A stretch of 64,000 bases of DNA from Streptomyces umbrinus (GTDB lineage Bacteria; Actinomycetota; Actinomycetes; Streptomycetales; Streptomycetaceae): NCBI RefSeq assembly GCF_030817415.1, contig NZ_JAUSZI010000002.1:2294001-2358000 (forward strand), read 5' to 3'. Every line of letters begins with the position of its first letter. Position 1 is the first letter of the stretch. The position numbers and the translations under genes are program-made. Below, piece after piece: positions 11,637 through 20,296 of the stretch. The notes under the pieces were generated by a model. The model had not been told where the DNA came from. It worked only from the letters and a program-made list of their open reading frames with translations, and did no database searches.

Positions 11637-12599
11637 CTAGTCCTGCTCGGCGCGGTTGAGCCTGGTGTACACGGCCGAGAAACCGGCCAGGAGTACGAGC
11701 AGGAGCAGGCCGAGTGCCGCCGCGGCGCCGTAGTTGTTGAAGTTGAAGGCGTACTGGTAGATCAGGTACACAACGGTGGTGGTGGACCCCTCGGGCCCGG
11801 CGCCGCCGGTGAGCAGGAACGGCTCGATGAAGACCTGCATGGTGGCGATGATCTGCATGAGGAGCATCAGCAGCAGGATGAGCCGGGTCTGCGGGACGGT
11901 GACGTGCCAGACCTTGCGGAGCAGTCCCGCGCCGTCGAGTTCGGCGGCCTCGTACAGTTCACCGGGCACGCCCTGGAGGGCCGCGAGGTAGATCAGTGTC
12001 GCGCCGCCCATGTTCATCCAGGTCGAGGCGACCACCACGGAGAGCATCGCGGTGTCGGGGTCCTGGAGCCATTGCTGGGCGGGGACGCCGAAGACTCCGA
12101 GCATCTCGTTGAACATGCCGTACCCGGGGTCGTACAGGTACTTGAAGAGCAGGACCGACGCGGTCGGCGGGAGCATCACCGGCAGGTAGACCAGCAGCCT
12201 CAAGTAGCCCTGGCCGTGCCGGAATTCATTGATGATCAGGGCGGTGACGAACGGTACGACGAAGCCGAGGATCAGCGCCAGCACGGTGAACCACAGGGTG
12301 TTGCGCCAGGCCTGGCCGAAGGCCGGGTCGTTCCAGACGGTGACGAAGTTGTCCCAGCCCACCCAGCTGACGTTGCCGTCCTCGGTCTTCTGGAAGGCGA
12401 GGAGGAACTCCCTGACGATCGGGTACCAGGAGAAGAAGGCGAAGCAGAGCACCGCGCCGATGAGGAAGCCGTGGGCGGTGATGTTGCGGCGCAGGTTCTT
12501 GCCGAACTCGCCGTCCGGGAGGTGCGGGGCACCGGCGCGGGGCCTGCGGGGGCGGCGGTCCTTGACCACCGGGTCCTTGGTGAGGATGGGGGCCGACAT
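11637..12599 (-). CDS. Carbohydrate ABC transporter permease (MalF/CUT1 type)
   Basis: A 320-residue permease starting MSAPILTKDPVV, with AAGGAG six bases upstream of ATG 12599. It has six helices and the EAA loop EAAELDGAGLLRKVWHVTVP. Together with the next permease it forms the transmembrane channel of a CUT1 sugar importer. It is separated from the binding-protein gene by about 145 bp containing a strong hairpin. Confidence 0.93.
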   Translation of the reverse strand: MSAPILTKDPVVKDRRPRRPRAGAPHLPDGEFGKNLRRNITAHGFLIGAVLCFAFFSWYPIVREFLLAFQKTEDGNVSWVGWDNFVTVWNDPAFGQAWRNTLWFTVLALILGFVVPFVTALIINEFRHGQGYLRLLVYLPVMLPPTASVLLFKYLYDPGYGMFNEMLGVFGVPAQQWLQDPDTAMLSVVVASTWMNMGGATLIYLAALQGVPGELYEAAELDGAGLLRKVWHVTVPQTRLILLLMLLMQIIATMQVFIEPFLLTGGAGPEGSTTTVVYLIYQYAFNFNNYGAAAALGLLLLVLLAGFSAVYTRLNRAEQD

Positions 12600-12707
12600 G
12601 ATCGCTCCTTGACGTACTGCGGTGCCGCCGGACGGATCGGGTCCGGGCACATGCCGTGGGAGGTCGGGCGCTCGCCCGCGCCGCCGGTGAACGGCGGCGC
12701 GCGGGCG

Positions 12708-12735
12708 GGCCGGACGGTGGTGACACCGCCCGGCC
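12708..12735 (-). terminator. Intercistronic hairpin after the binding-protein gene
   Basis: GGCCGG-A-CGGTG (12708-12719) pairs with CACCG-C-CCGGCC (12724-12735) around a GTGA loop, with one mismatch. It sits ten bases past the binding-protein stop and before the permease genes. Partial terminators or stabilising hairpins at this place typically make the binding protein more abundant than the permeases. Confidence 0.6.
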
Positions 12736-12744
12736 GCCGCGTGG

Positions 12745-14166
12745 TCACTGGGTGGCGAGGACCTTGTTGACCTGGGACTCGGCGGTGGACAGGAGCTTGC
12801 CGATGTCGGCGTCCTTGTTGGTGAGGATGCCCGACATGACGTTGTCGAGGACCTTGTAGATCTCCTGGGCCTTGGGCGGTTCGGCCTTGCCCGGGACCGG
12901 GTTGTCGGTGAATGCCTTGAAGTTCTCCACCGGCATGGTGGCGAACTCCTTGCGGGCGGCGTCGTCCTTGGTCTTGGAGCCGTTCAGCCACAGGTTCGGC
13001 TGCGGGAGCCCCACGGGCAGGGCGTCGGCCTTGGACCGCTTCCAGTCGTACTGACCCTTGCCGACCGTGGTGAACTTGAAGTTCAGCCAGGCGATGGAGG
13101 CCTTGACCTTGTCGGCGGAAATCCCCTGCTTGATCATGTAGTTGTTGCCGCCGGCGAGGGTGTTCTCACCACCCGGGATGGGTCCCATGCCGAAGTTCTC
13201 GTACTTGGCGCCGAGTTGCTGGACCATGTACGTGACGTCGTCGGGCGCGGCGAGGAACATGCCCAGCTTGTCGGTGGCGATCTGCTTCTGCAGGTCGCCC
13301 CACTTCAGCAGCTGGGTCTTGCCCATGGAGTCGTCGTCCCAGCGCATGGCGTGGAGGTTCTCGGCGACCTGCTTGCCGGTCGCGTCGTTGAAGGCGGCCT
13401 TCTTGCCGCTCGCGTCGACGACGTCGCCCCCGAGGCTGTACATCTGCGCGGTGAAGTGCCAGCCGCCGGTGTTGGCCGCGCTGTACTCGCCGAATCCGGC
13501 GACACCGCCGCCGAGGTCCGCGATCTTCTTGGCCGCGGTGCGGACTTCCTCCCAGGTCTCCGGTGGGGTGTCCGGGTCGAGGCCGGCCTCGGTGAAGAGC
13601 TTGCGGTTGATGAGCAGGCCCATGCGGTAGTTGCTGGTGGGCAGGCCGTAGAGCTTCCCGTCCTTCTTCAGCGAGCTGAGGACGTCGGGGTCGATGTCCT
13701 TGAGCAGCGGGACGCTCTTGTCGTTGACGTACGCGGTGATGTCCTGGGCGCCGTCGTTGTCGAGGACCTGGGGCAGGTCGGTGAAGTACGTGTAGAAGAC
13801 GTCGGGTTGGGACTTCGCCTTGAGCATCGCGGTGAAGCGCGGCGGTTCCAGACACTGGCCCGGCGTGGAGCGGCCCTTGATGCTGACGTTCGGGTACTTC
13901 TTGTTGAACTCCTTGACGTCCTCGTTCCACTGCCTGAGCTCGGCCGCCTTCGCCGCGGGGGGCATGCAGTCGATGGTGATGGACACCTTGGTCTTCGGGT
14001 CCAGCGGTGCGGCGGGGTCGGCTTTCGCACTGTTGCCGGAGCCGTTGTCGCCGTCGTCGTCGCTGCTGCTGCTCGTACCGCAGGCGGCGAGTGCGGTCAG
14101 CGTGAGCGCGGAGGCGAGGGTGACCGCGCCGGCGCGGCGGGTGCGGCGGAACCGAGCTCTTCTCAT
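12745..14166 (-). CDS. Extracellular solute-binding lipoprotein of sugar ABC importer
   Basis: A 473-residue CUT1 solute-binding protein. The N-terminus is a lipoprotein signal: RRARFRRTRRAG, a hydrophobic stretch and lipobox LAAC with Cys29, then a Ser/Asp-rich tether. The mature part has the usual type-1 binding-protein pattern (VSITIDCMPPAAKAAELRQW, YGLPTSNYRMGLLINRKLFT, GMGPIPGG, GGNNYMIKQGI). It captures oligosaccharides at the membrane surface for the two permeases downstream. ATG 14166 is chosen as the start of the signal peptide, with a purine-rich GAAGGGGA upstream. It is the first gene of the importer operon; a TTGCGCGCAA palindrome lies about 160 bp upstream. Confidence 0.92.
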   Translation of the reverse strand: MRRARFRRTRRAGAVTLASALTLTALAACGTSSSSDDDGDNGSGNSAKADPAAPLDPKTKVSITIDCMPPAAKAAELRQWNEDVKEFNKKYPNVSIKGRSTPGQCLEPPRFTAMLKAKSQPDVFYTYFTDLPQVLDNDGAQDITAYVNDKSVPLLKDIDPDVLSSLKKDGKLYGLPTSNYRMGLLINRKLFTEAGLDPDTPPETWEEVRTAAKKIADLGGGVAGFGEYSAANTGGWHFTAQMYSLGGDVVDASGKKAAFNDATGKQVAENLHAMRWDDDSMGKTQLLKWGDLQKQIATDKLGMFLAAPDDVTYMVQQLGAKYENFGMGPIPGGENTLAGGNNYMIKQGISADKVKASIAWLNFKFTTVGKGQYDWKRSKADALPVGLPQPNLWLNGSKTKDDAARKEFATMPVENFKAFTDNPVPGKAEPPKAQEIYKVLDNVMSGILTNKDADIGKLLSTAESQVNKVLATQ

Positions 14167-14326
14167 GGGTGGTCCCCTTCGGGCATGAACGTGGAAGGCG
14201 CCCTCATCGCCGGTGCGATGTGGGGCGCCGCACACTCAACCACCACGAACAACTGACCGCAATATCTCGCGCAGCCTTCGTAAATGTTTGACAGAAGGAC
14301 GTATACGGTTGATCTCAAGGGGACGG

Positions 14327-14336
14327 TTGCGCGCAA
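14327..14336. promoter_or_regulatory. TTGCGCGCAA operator-like palindrome upstream of importer operon
   Basis: A perfect 10-bp palindrome related to the CTTGCG/CGCAAG motifs at 15403-15438 and 20039-20065. It lies in the gap between the LacI gene and the binding-protein gene, directly before the LacI terminator hairpin. Confidence 0.5.
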
Positions 14337-14337
14337 G

Positions 14338-14379
14338 CCGAAGCGCGGTGAGGCCGGGTCCGGCCTCACCGCGCTTCGG
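14338..14379 (-). terminator. Perfect 20-bp terminator hairpin after the LacI gene
   Basis: The 20-base arm 14338-14357 is exactly complementary to 14360-14379, with two bases between the arms. It begins ten bases beyond the LacI stop (14389, minus strand) and separates LacI transcription from the importer operon. Confidence 0.85.
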
Positions 14380-14388
14380 TCGTACGGA

Positions 14389-15399
14389 CTAGCCCCGAGG
14401 AGCCTGTGTCGTCGAGCCGCGGACCACCAGCTCCGGCTCGAACAGGAGCTCACCTGGCTGGACTTCACCACCCTGGATCTGGGTGCAGAGCAGGTCCACG
14501 GCGGCCCGCCCCATGGCCTCGATGGGCTGGCGCACGGTGGTCAGCGGGGGTTCGGTGCAGTTCATGAAGGCGGAGTCGTCGAAGCCGACGACGGAGACCT
14601 GCTCGGGTACCGCTAGGCCGCGCCGGCGGGCCGCGCGGATGGCGCCGAGGGCGAGCGGGTCGCTGGCGCAGATGATGCCGGTGACACCCCGGGCCAGCAG
14701 GCGGGTGGTCGCCGCCTGGCCGCCCTCCAGGGAGAACATCGACCGCTCCACGCACTCGTCGGGCAGGGACTTGCCGGCCGCCTCGGCGCCGGCCCGCGCG
14801 GCGGCCAGCTTGCGCCGGGAGGGGATGTGGTCGGCCGGGCCGAGGACCACGCCGATGCGCTCGTGCCCCAGCAGGGTGAGGTGCCGCCACGCCTGTTCGA
14901 CCGCGACGGCGTCGTCGCAGGAGACACAGGGGAAGTCCAGCTCCTCGACCGGGGCGTTGATCAGCACGACCGGGATGCGCCGTTCGGCGAGCTGCCGGTA
15001 GTGGTCGTGCGGGGCGTCGGCCTGGGCGAACAGGCCGCCGGCGAAGACCACTCCGGACACGTGCTGCTGGAGCAGCAGGTCGACGTAGTCCGCCTCGGAG
15101 ACTCCGCCCTTGGTCTGGGTGCACAGCACCGGGGTGAGTCCCTGCTGGGCGAGCGCACCGCCGATGACCTCGGCGAGCAGGGGGAAGATCGGGTTCTGCA
15201 GCTCGGGCAGGACCAGGCCGACCAGACGCGCCCGCTCGCCGCGCAGCTGGGTGGGACGCTCGTAGCCGAGGACGTCCAGCGCGGTGAGCACGGACTGCCT
15301 GGTGGTGTCCGAGACTCCGGGCTTGCCGTTGAGGACTCGGCTGACCGTGGCCTCGCTGACACCTACCTTCTTGGCTACCTGAGCAAGTCGTCGCGTCAT
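14389..15399 (-). CDS. LacI-family transcriptional regulator
   Basis: A 336-residue LacI/GalR repressor. The DNA-binding head MTRRLAQVAKKVGVSEATVS-RVLNGKPGVS contains the helix-turn-helix plus the hinge, followed by a sugar-binding core (LVGLVLPELQNPIFPLLAEV, RIPVVLINAPVEELDFP, DPLALGAIRAARRRGLAVPE, VSVVGFDDSAFMN, TTVRQPIEAMGRAAVDLL). It sits between the large secreted enzyme and the importer operon on the same strand. Its own upstream region has three direct CGCAAG-type motifs and a 10-bp-arm palindrome, so autoregulation is likely. By analogy with MalR/AglR of Streptomyces it should repress the locus until an oligosaccharide binds; the effector is inference. Confidence 0.93.
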   Translation of the reverse strand: MTRRLAQVAKKVGVSEATVSRVLNGKPGVSDTTRQSVLTALDVLGYERPTQLRGERARLVGLVLPELQNPIFPLLAEVIGGALAQQGLTPVLCTQTKGGVSEADYVDLLLQQHVSGVVFAGGLFAQADAPHDHYRQLAERRIPVVLINAPVEELDFPCVSCDDAVAVEQAWRHLTLLGHERIGVVLGPADHIPSRRKLAAARAGAEAAGKSLPDECVERSMFSLEGGQAATTRLLARGVTGIICASDPLALGAIRAARRRGLAVPEQVSVVGFDDSAFMNCTEPPLTTVRQPIEAMGRAAVDLLCTQIQGGEVQPGELLFEPELVVRGSTTQAPRG

Positions 15400-15402
15400 G
15401 AG

Positions 15403-15438
15403 CGCAAGGCTAGCGCAAGCCGCGCAAACGGCTTGCGC
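15403..15438. promoter_or_regulatory. CGCAAG/CTTGCG operator cluster upstream of the LacI gene
   Basis: CGCAAG occurs at 15403 and 15414, CGCAAA at 15423 and CTTGCG at 15432. GCGCAAGCCG (15413-15422) and CGGCTTGCGC (15429-15438) form a perfect 10-bp inverted repeat around a 6-bp centre. It starts four bases before the LacI ATG (15399) and would block its expression. Confidence 0.65.
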
Positions 15439-15499
15439 CAGCCTTTGTGCCTCCGTTCAGTCTCCGTGAGGGACCGGTGGACGCCTTTCGGCGAACAGG

Positions 15500-18400
15500 T
15501 CAGGGGTTGATGCTGATCCTGAAGGTGGAGGTGGTGTTGCGGACGTCCACGGCGTTGCCGTTGAAGCGCAGGCCGTTGAAGGTGACCTCACCGACCGCCG
15601 GGCCCTGACCCGGTTCCGGCAGCTCGTTGGCCCACAGTCCGAACCCGGACTTCGCGTCGTAGGCGTCCCCGCTCTTGCGGGCGCCCGTCACCGAGATGTC
15701 GGTGAGGATCGTGTCCTTGATCGGGTTGATCGGCCGCCCGCCGGCGTCGTACTGGGTCTGGAACATGATCCCGCTGTAGGTCGGGTCCACGATGTCCACG
15801 TCGTTGACGCGGATGCCCTGGAACACCTTCGAGGCGGAGAACAGCCAGATTCCGGGGAAGGTCTGACTGCCCCAGAAATGGCCGCCTGAGCGGACCACCG
15901 AGACGTTCTCCACGGTCGTCGGCCCGGTGCCGAACCCGTTCATCGGATAGCCGAAGTCCAGCGAGCTGATCGTGATGCCCGAGTAGACCAGGGTGTCGGC
16001 GATGTGGATGTTGCGGAAGGTGTTGTCGTAGCCGCCGTAGACGGCGATGCCCGCGGCCCGCCAGGTGAGGATCGAGGTCAGGTTCTCGTAGAGGTTGTCC
16101 TTCATGTCGGCGCCGCCCGCGTCGATCGCGGAGAACAGCGCGAAGCTGTCGTCGCCGGAAGCCCGGGACTCGTTGTTGACCACGTGGTTGTCCGTCGAGC
16201 CGTTGGTCATGTTGACGGCGTCGGCGAACGTGTCGCGGATGCGCGAGTTGCTGATCGTCACCCGGTCCGTGTTGGCGCCCCAGTAGAGGCAGACCATGTG
16301 TTCGGTCCAGGTGTTGTCGATGACGATGTCCGACACGTTCGCGAAGTCGAACACCTTGCCGGGACCGTCGATGCGCGAGGTGTAGTTGCCGAAGTAGGCG
16401 AAGTTCCTGAAGGAGGACCCCTTCGCGGAGTTCTCGGCCCGGAAGCCGACGTCGGTGTTGTCCTGGCCCGACGGGGCGTGGAACCGCGTGTACCAGGGCC
16501 CGGCGCCGACCACCTGCACGGCCTTGCCGTACACCTGGAACTTGCCGGCCGTCTGGTATTCGCCCGGTGGGAGGTAGACGCCGGTGAGCCTGCCGGTGGT
16601 GTCCATGCGGACCCGGTCCAGGGCGTTCTGTACGTCCTGGTGGCCGAGGCCGGTCGGGACGGCGTACGCGGCCGGGTCCGGGTTGGCGACCGGCGCGACC
16701 TGTTCCAGGCTGACGAAGTCGATCGCGTACCGGGAGGTGTTGGCCGTGTCCTTCTGCAACCGGATCTTCGCACCCTCCGGAACGGTCTCGCCCAGCATCA
16801 GGTGCGCCTCGTCGTAGATGTGGCGCGGGGCTCCCGCGGACGGGGAGTTGCCCGGACCTGCCTCCGCCCCGTACAGCCAGGCGTACTTCGAGGTGAGCGG
16901 CAGCACCTTGCGGAAGGTGCCGTTGACGTAGACGTTGAGGGTGGCGTCGATGCCGCCGCCGCCAGCGGAGTCCGGGATGGAGAACCGGGTGACCAGTGTG
17001 TTGGTGGCCGCCTTGGTGGTGAACTCGACGTACTCACCGGTGCTGTTGAGGGTCACCGCCTTGCGGCCCGACGCCTCGCCCGCGAGGTCGCCGACGGTCC
17101 GGTTGGGCCCGACGGTCGCCGCTCCGCCGCCGGTTGCTCCGTCCTCCGCCTCGTACATGTCGTAGGGCATGTTCGCGCCGCGTCCGACGAACAGGGACTG
17201 GGTGGCGCTGTTGTTCTCCCGTTTGACCGGCAGTTCGTTGGCGTCGGCGGCGACGGTCGTACGTACCGTGTACGAGCCGTTGGCGGCGGTCCAGGTGCCC
17301 ACCGTGACGGCGCCGGTGGTGGCACCGGCCGCGATCGTGCCGTCGTACGAGCCGGTCAGGGTCCGAACGGTGGCGCCCTTGGAGTCGACCAGCGTGACGG
17401 TGATGCCGTGCGCGGCGCCCGCCGAGCCGATGGTGCCCTGGTTGCGCAGGGCGACCTTGAAGGTGACGGTGTCGCCGTCCGCCGGGCCGGACGGTGAGGT
17501 GGTCAGTACCGGCACGAGGTCGGAGCTGCTGACCGGGCGTACGACGAGTGAACCGGGGCTGGTGTAGGTGTTGTTGGTCTCGTTCTGCTCGATGACCGCA
17601 CCGGCGTCGTCGGCGACGGCACTGAGCTGGTAGGTGCCCGCGTCGCGTGCCCCGATGGAGGCGGTGACGGTGTGCTGCGCTCCGGCCGCGAGGGTGCCGA
17701 CGGCGGCCGTGGCGACCTTGGTGCCGCCCAGGCGCAGTGCGACGGCGCTGGCCGGCGCGGCGACCTCGCCGCTGTTGCGAACGGTGGCGGTGAGGGTGAT
17801 CTCGTCGGACTCGACCGGTGAGGCCGGCGAGGCGGTCAGCGCGGTGACCTCGAGATCCGGGTTGGGTGCGGCGGTACCGATCACCTGGAACTCGGCGATC
17901 TGCCCGGCCGGGGCGCCCGTGTTGGAGGTGAAGCGCAACTGCACGTCGGCCACCCGCGCGGTGACGGGCACGGTCACGCTGTTGCCGCTCGACGGGCTGA
18001 AGGCGTAGTCCTTCGCGGCGACCAGGCCGGAATAGCCGGTGGCGTCCTGCTCGCGGCCGAGGACCTGGATGTTCTGGGTCCGGGCGCCCCAGGCGCTGTC
18101 CGGGTTCAGCTTGAGGACGAGCGAGGAGACGTCGGCGTTGGCTCCGAGCTTCACGGTGAGGGTGGCGGGGTGGCCGGAGCCCTCCCAGTAGGTGGAGGTG
18201 CTGTTGTCGTTGGCGTTCTCGGCGACGAAGGTGTGCACGGTCGAGGATGCCGTGATCGGCCTGCCGACCGCGAGGTTGGAGCCGGGGCCCGAACTGCCGT
18301 TGCGCGTCACGGTGTTGCTGTCGCCGGACACGTTCCCGGCGGCGTCCTTGGCCCGCACGAAGTAGGAGACCGTGGCACTCGCGGAGCGGTTGTCGGTGTA

Positions 18401-19786
18401 CGCGGTGACCGTACCGGCGACCGTGGTGAGCAGGCTGTTGTTGGCGTACACGTCGTAGCCGGTCACGCTGGTGTTGTCGCTGGAGGCGTTCCAGGCGAGC
18501 CGGATCTGCCCGGCGGCCGGTTCGGTGAGGGCCAGGTTCGCGGGTGCCGTGGGTGCCTGGGTGTCACCGCTCTCGCCGCGGCGGGTGACGGTGTTGCTGT
18601 CGCCGGACACGTTCCCGGCGGCGTCCCTGGCCCGCACGAAGTAGGAGACCGTGGCACTCGCGGGACGGTTGTCTGTGTACGCGGTGACCGTGCCCGCGAC
18701 ACTGGTGAGCAGCTCGTTGTTGGCGTACACGTCGTAGCCGGTGACACCGGTGTTGTCGTCGGACGCCTTCCAGGTCAGCCGGATCTGGCCGGTGGCGGGC
18801 TCGGTGTGGGCGAGGTCCGCGGGGGCGCTCGGCGCCTCGGTGTCGCCGCTCGCCGGGCCGTAGACCTCGAGTTCGGACAACTGGGCAGCGGGCTGACCGG
18901 TGTTGGCGGTGACCAGCACCCGCACGTACCGGGTGGTCGTCGGGTCGAAGGAGATCGTCACCGAGTTGCCGTCGCCCGGCGTGAAGGCGCAGGCCTTGGA
19001 GGCGGTCAGGTCGGAGAAGTCGGTGCCGTTGGCGCTGCCCTGGATCTTCAGGGTCTGACTGCGGGCTCCCCAGCCGTCGGGCAGGCGCAGCACCACCCGG
19101 TCGACGCGCAGGGAGGAGCCCAGGTCCGCCTGGATCCACTGCGGCAGGTCGTTGTTGCGGCTCTCCCAGTAGGTGGCCTTGTTGCCGTCGGCCGCGTTGG
19201 CCGGCACATAGGTCTCGTGGTGACTGGCGGCGGTGAGCGTGCGGCCGCGCGCCAGGTTCGCCGAGGAGTCACCGGACTCGCGGACCTCCAGCTCGGAGAG
19301 CTGCGCGGCCTGCCACCCGGTGTTGGCGGTGATGTGGATCCGTACGTACCGGGCCTGGGCGGCGGGGAAGGTCACCGTCACGGTGTTGGCGCTGCCGGGG
19401 CTGAAGGCGTAGGACGCGGAGGTCTTCAGGGTGGTGAAGCTCGTGCCGTCCGCGCTGCCCTGGACGGACAGGGTCTGATTGCGGCTCTCCCAGCCCGCCG
19501 GCAGCCTCAGCACCACCTCGTCCACGCGGGCGGTGGCACCCAGGTCCGTCTGGATCCACCGGGGGAGGCTGCTCCCGGCGCTCTGCCAGTACGTTCCCTG
19601 GTCGCCGTCGGTGATGTTGCCCGCGGCGTACTCGGCGTGGGCGCTGCCGGCGGTGGCGGGCCGTCCGGCGGCGAGGTTGGGCCCGGCGGCCGCCGCGGCG
19701 GCGGTCAGCGACGGCAGGCCCAGCAGGAGCAGAGCGGTCGTGAGGACGGCGGCAATCCCCCGCCATCCCCGGCGTTGCGGTCTCAT
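15500..19786 (-). CDS. Secreted multimodular beta-helix glycanase, probable GH87 alpha-1,3-glucanase
   Basis: A 1,428-residue secreted enzyme. A signal peptide (about 1-34) is followed by two discoidin (F5/8C) domains (about 36-170 and 178-310), two nearly identical fibronectin type III repeats (about 318-500), a third discoidin domain (about 505-640), two CARDB adhesion-type domains (645-860), a CBM35-like domain (MYEAEDGATGGGAATVG onward) and a C-terminal right-handed beta-helix. In the helix, DTFADAVN (Asp1189) and SGDDSFA (Asp1212-Asp1213) resemble the catalytic Asp cluster of GH87 mycodextranase/alpha-1,3-glucanase; WRAAGIAVYGGY is shared with the divergent neighbour. GH87 enzymes often carry discoidin and CBM domains that bind insoluble alpha-glucan. 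Other beta-helix families (pectinase-like) remain possible. Transcribed divergently from its paralogue, with CGCAAG motifs between. Confidence 0.72.
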   Translation of the reverse strand: MRPQRRGWRGIAAVLTTALLLLGLPSLTAAAAAAGPNLAAGRPATAGSAHAEYAAGNITDGDQGTYWQSAGSSLPRWIQTDLGATARVDEVVLRLPAGWESRNQTLSVQGSADGTSFTTLKTSASYAFSPGSANTVTVTFPAAQARYVRIHITANTGWQAAQLSELEVRESGDSSANLARGRTLTAASHHETYVPANAADGNKATYWESRNNDLPQWIQADLGSSLRVDRVVLRLPDGWGARSQTLKIQGSANGTDFSDLTASKACAFTPGDGNSVTISFDPTTTRYVRVLVTANTGQPAAQLSELEVYGPASGDTEAPSAPADLAHTEPATGQIRLTWKASDDNTGVTGYDVYANNELLTSVAGTVTAYTDNRPASATVSYFVRARDAAGNVSGDSNTVTRRGESGDTQAPTAPANLALTEPAAGQIRLAWNASSDNTSVTGYDVYANNSLLTTVAGTVTAYTDNRSASATVSYFVRAKDAAGNVSGDSNTVTRNGSSGPGSNLAVGRPITASSTVHTFVAENANDNSTSTYWEGSGHPATLTVKLGANADVSSLVLKLNPDSAWGARTQNIQVLGREQDATGYSGLVAAKDYAFSPSSGNSVTVPVTARVADVQLRFTSNTGAPAGQIAEFQVIGTAAPNPDLEVTALTASPASPVESDEITLTATVRNSGEVAAPASAVALRLGGTKVATAAVGTLAAGAQHTVTASIGARDAGTYQLSAVADDAGAVIEQNETNNTYTSPGSLVVRPVSSSDLVPVLTTSPSGPADGDTVTFKVALRNQGTIGSAGAAHGITVTLVDSKGATVRTLTGSYDGTIAAGATTGAVTVGTWTAANGSYTVRTTVAADANELPVKRENNSATQSLFVGRGANMPYDMYEAEDGATGGGAATVGPNRTVGDLAGEASGRKAVTLNSTGEYVEFTTKAATNTLVTRFSIPDSAGGGGIDATLNVYVNGTFRKVLPLTSKYAWLYGAEAGPGNSPSAGAPRHIYDEAHLMLGETVPEGAKIRLQKDTANTSRYAIDFVSLEQVAPVANPDPAAYAVPTGLGHQDVQNALDRVRMDTTGRLTGVYLPPGEYQTAGKFQVYGKAVQVVGAGPWYTRFHAPSGQDNTDVGFRAENSAKGSSFRNFAYFGNYTSRIDGPGKVFDFANVSDIVIDNTWTEHMVCLYWGANTDRVTISNSRIRDTFADAVNMTNGSTDNHVVNNESRASGDDSFALFSAIDAGGADMKDNLYENLTSILTWRAAGIAVYGGYDNTFRNIHIADTLVYSGITISSLDFGYPMNGFGTGPTTVENVSVVRSGGHFWGSQTFPGIWLFSASKVFQGIRVNDVDIVDPTYSGIMFQTQYDAGGRPINPIKDTILTDISVTGARKSGDAYDAKSGFGLWANELPEPGQGPAVGEVTFNGLRFNGNAVDVRNTTSTFRISINP
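18300..18850. repeat. Tandem 279-bp duplication encoding two Fn3 domains
   Basis: Two adjacent units with a period of 279 bp (93 codons) encode almost the same fibronectin III module, including GYDVYANN, AGTVTAYTDNR and GNVSGDSNTVTR in both. The near identity at DNA level shows a recent duplication or ongoing gene conversion. Confidence 0.85.
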
Positions 19787-20038
19787 GTGTCCCCGATCTC
19801 CGTCCCGAACCGGATGTGGGCGGCCCCGGGGCGGCTGTGTGGGTGGGTGTCCGTGGGGGTGGTGCGTCGCGCCTCAATGTGCAGTGGTGAACACTCCCTT
19901 TTGCGTCGATCGATCAGAGAGTTGCAGACGCTCGACGGTACGTCTATGGCGTGAGCATGCCCGAAATACACGCCTCCCGAGCCCTTTCGACCTGCTGCAC
20001 CACCGGGCCAGCGACTTTCGCGCGGGCTGTCGGAAAAG

Positions 20039-20127
20039 CGCAAGCGAGCACGCAAGTCACGCAAGCCGCTTCCACGTCAACTACCGGTAATACCGGGACC
20101 GTTGACAAAGCGGAGACGGGCTAGAAA
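20039..20127. promoter_or_regulatory. Divergent control region: triple CGCAAG, CCGGTA palindrome and -35-like box
   Basis: The 510-bp gap between the two large enzymes holds CGCAAG direct repeats at 20039, 20051 and 20060, the 13-bp palindrome CCGGTAATACCGG (20084-20096), and TTGACA (20102) with TAGAAA (20122) 14 bases later, a short spacing. On the minus strand TTGACG (20073-20078) abuts the CTTGCG repeats, so a repressor there would cover a promoter. No gene was seen in the gap. Confidence 0.55.
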
Positions 20128-20296
20128 CCTGTGGGCGTAGTTTCCGCAAAGAATCGACTGAGCAGCTCAATTTGCGCGCAAGGCCGGTGCATTCCTCAAC
20201 GGACACTCCACTCCCCCTCTGAACTCCCCCGTGCCTGCCCCGGCGTGCCCGGCCCGTCTGTCGCGCTTCCGCCTCCCCCACGGAACAGAGGACCCC

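Noticed and set aside
16004-19954. Long plus-strand frames (497 and 594 codons) opposite the 1,428-residue enzyme
   Set aside because: Antisense shadows with Gly/Val/Arg-rich composition and no recognisable domain.
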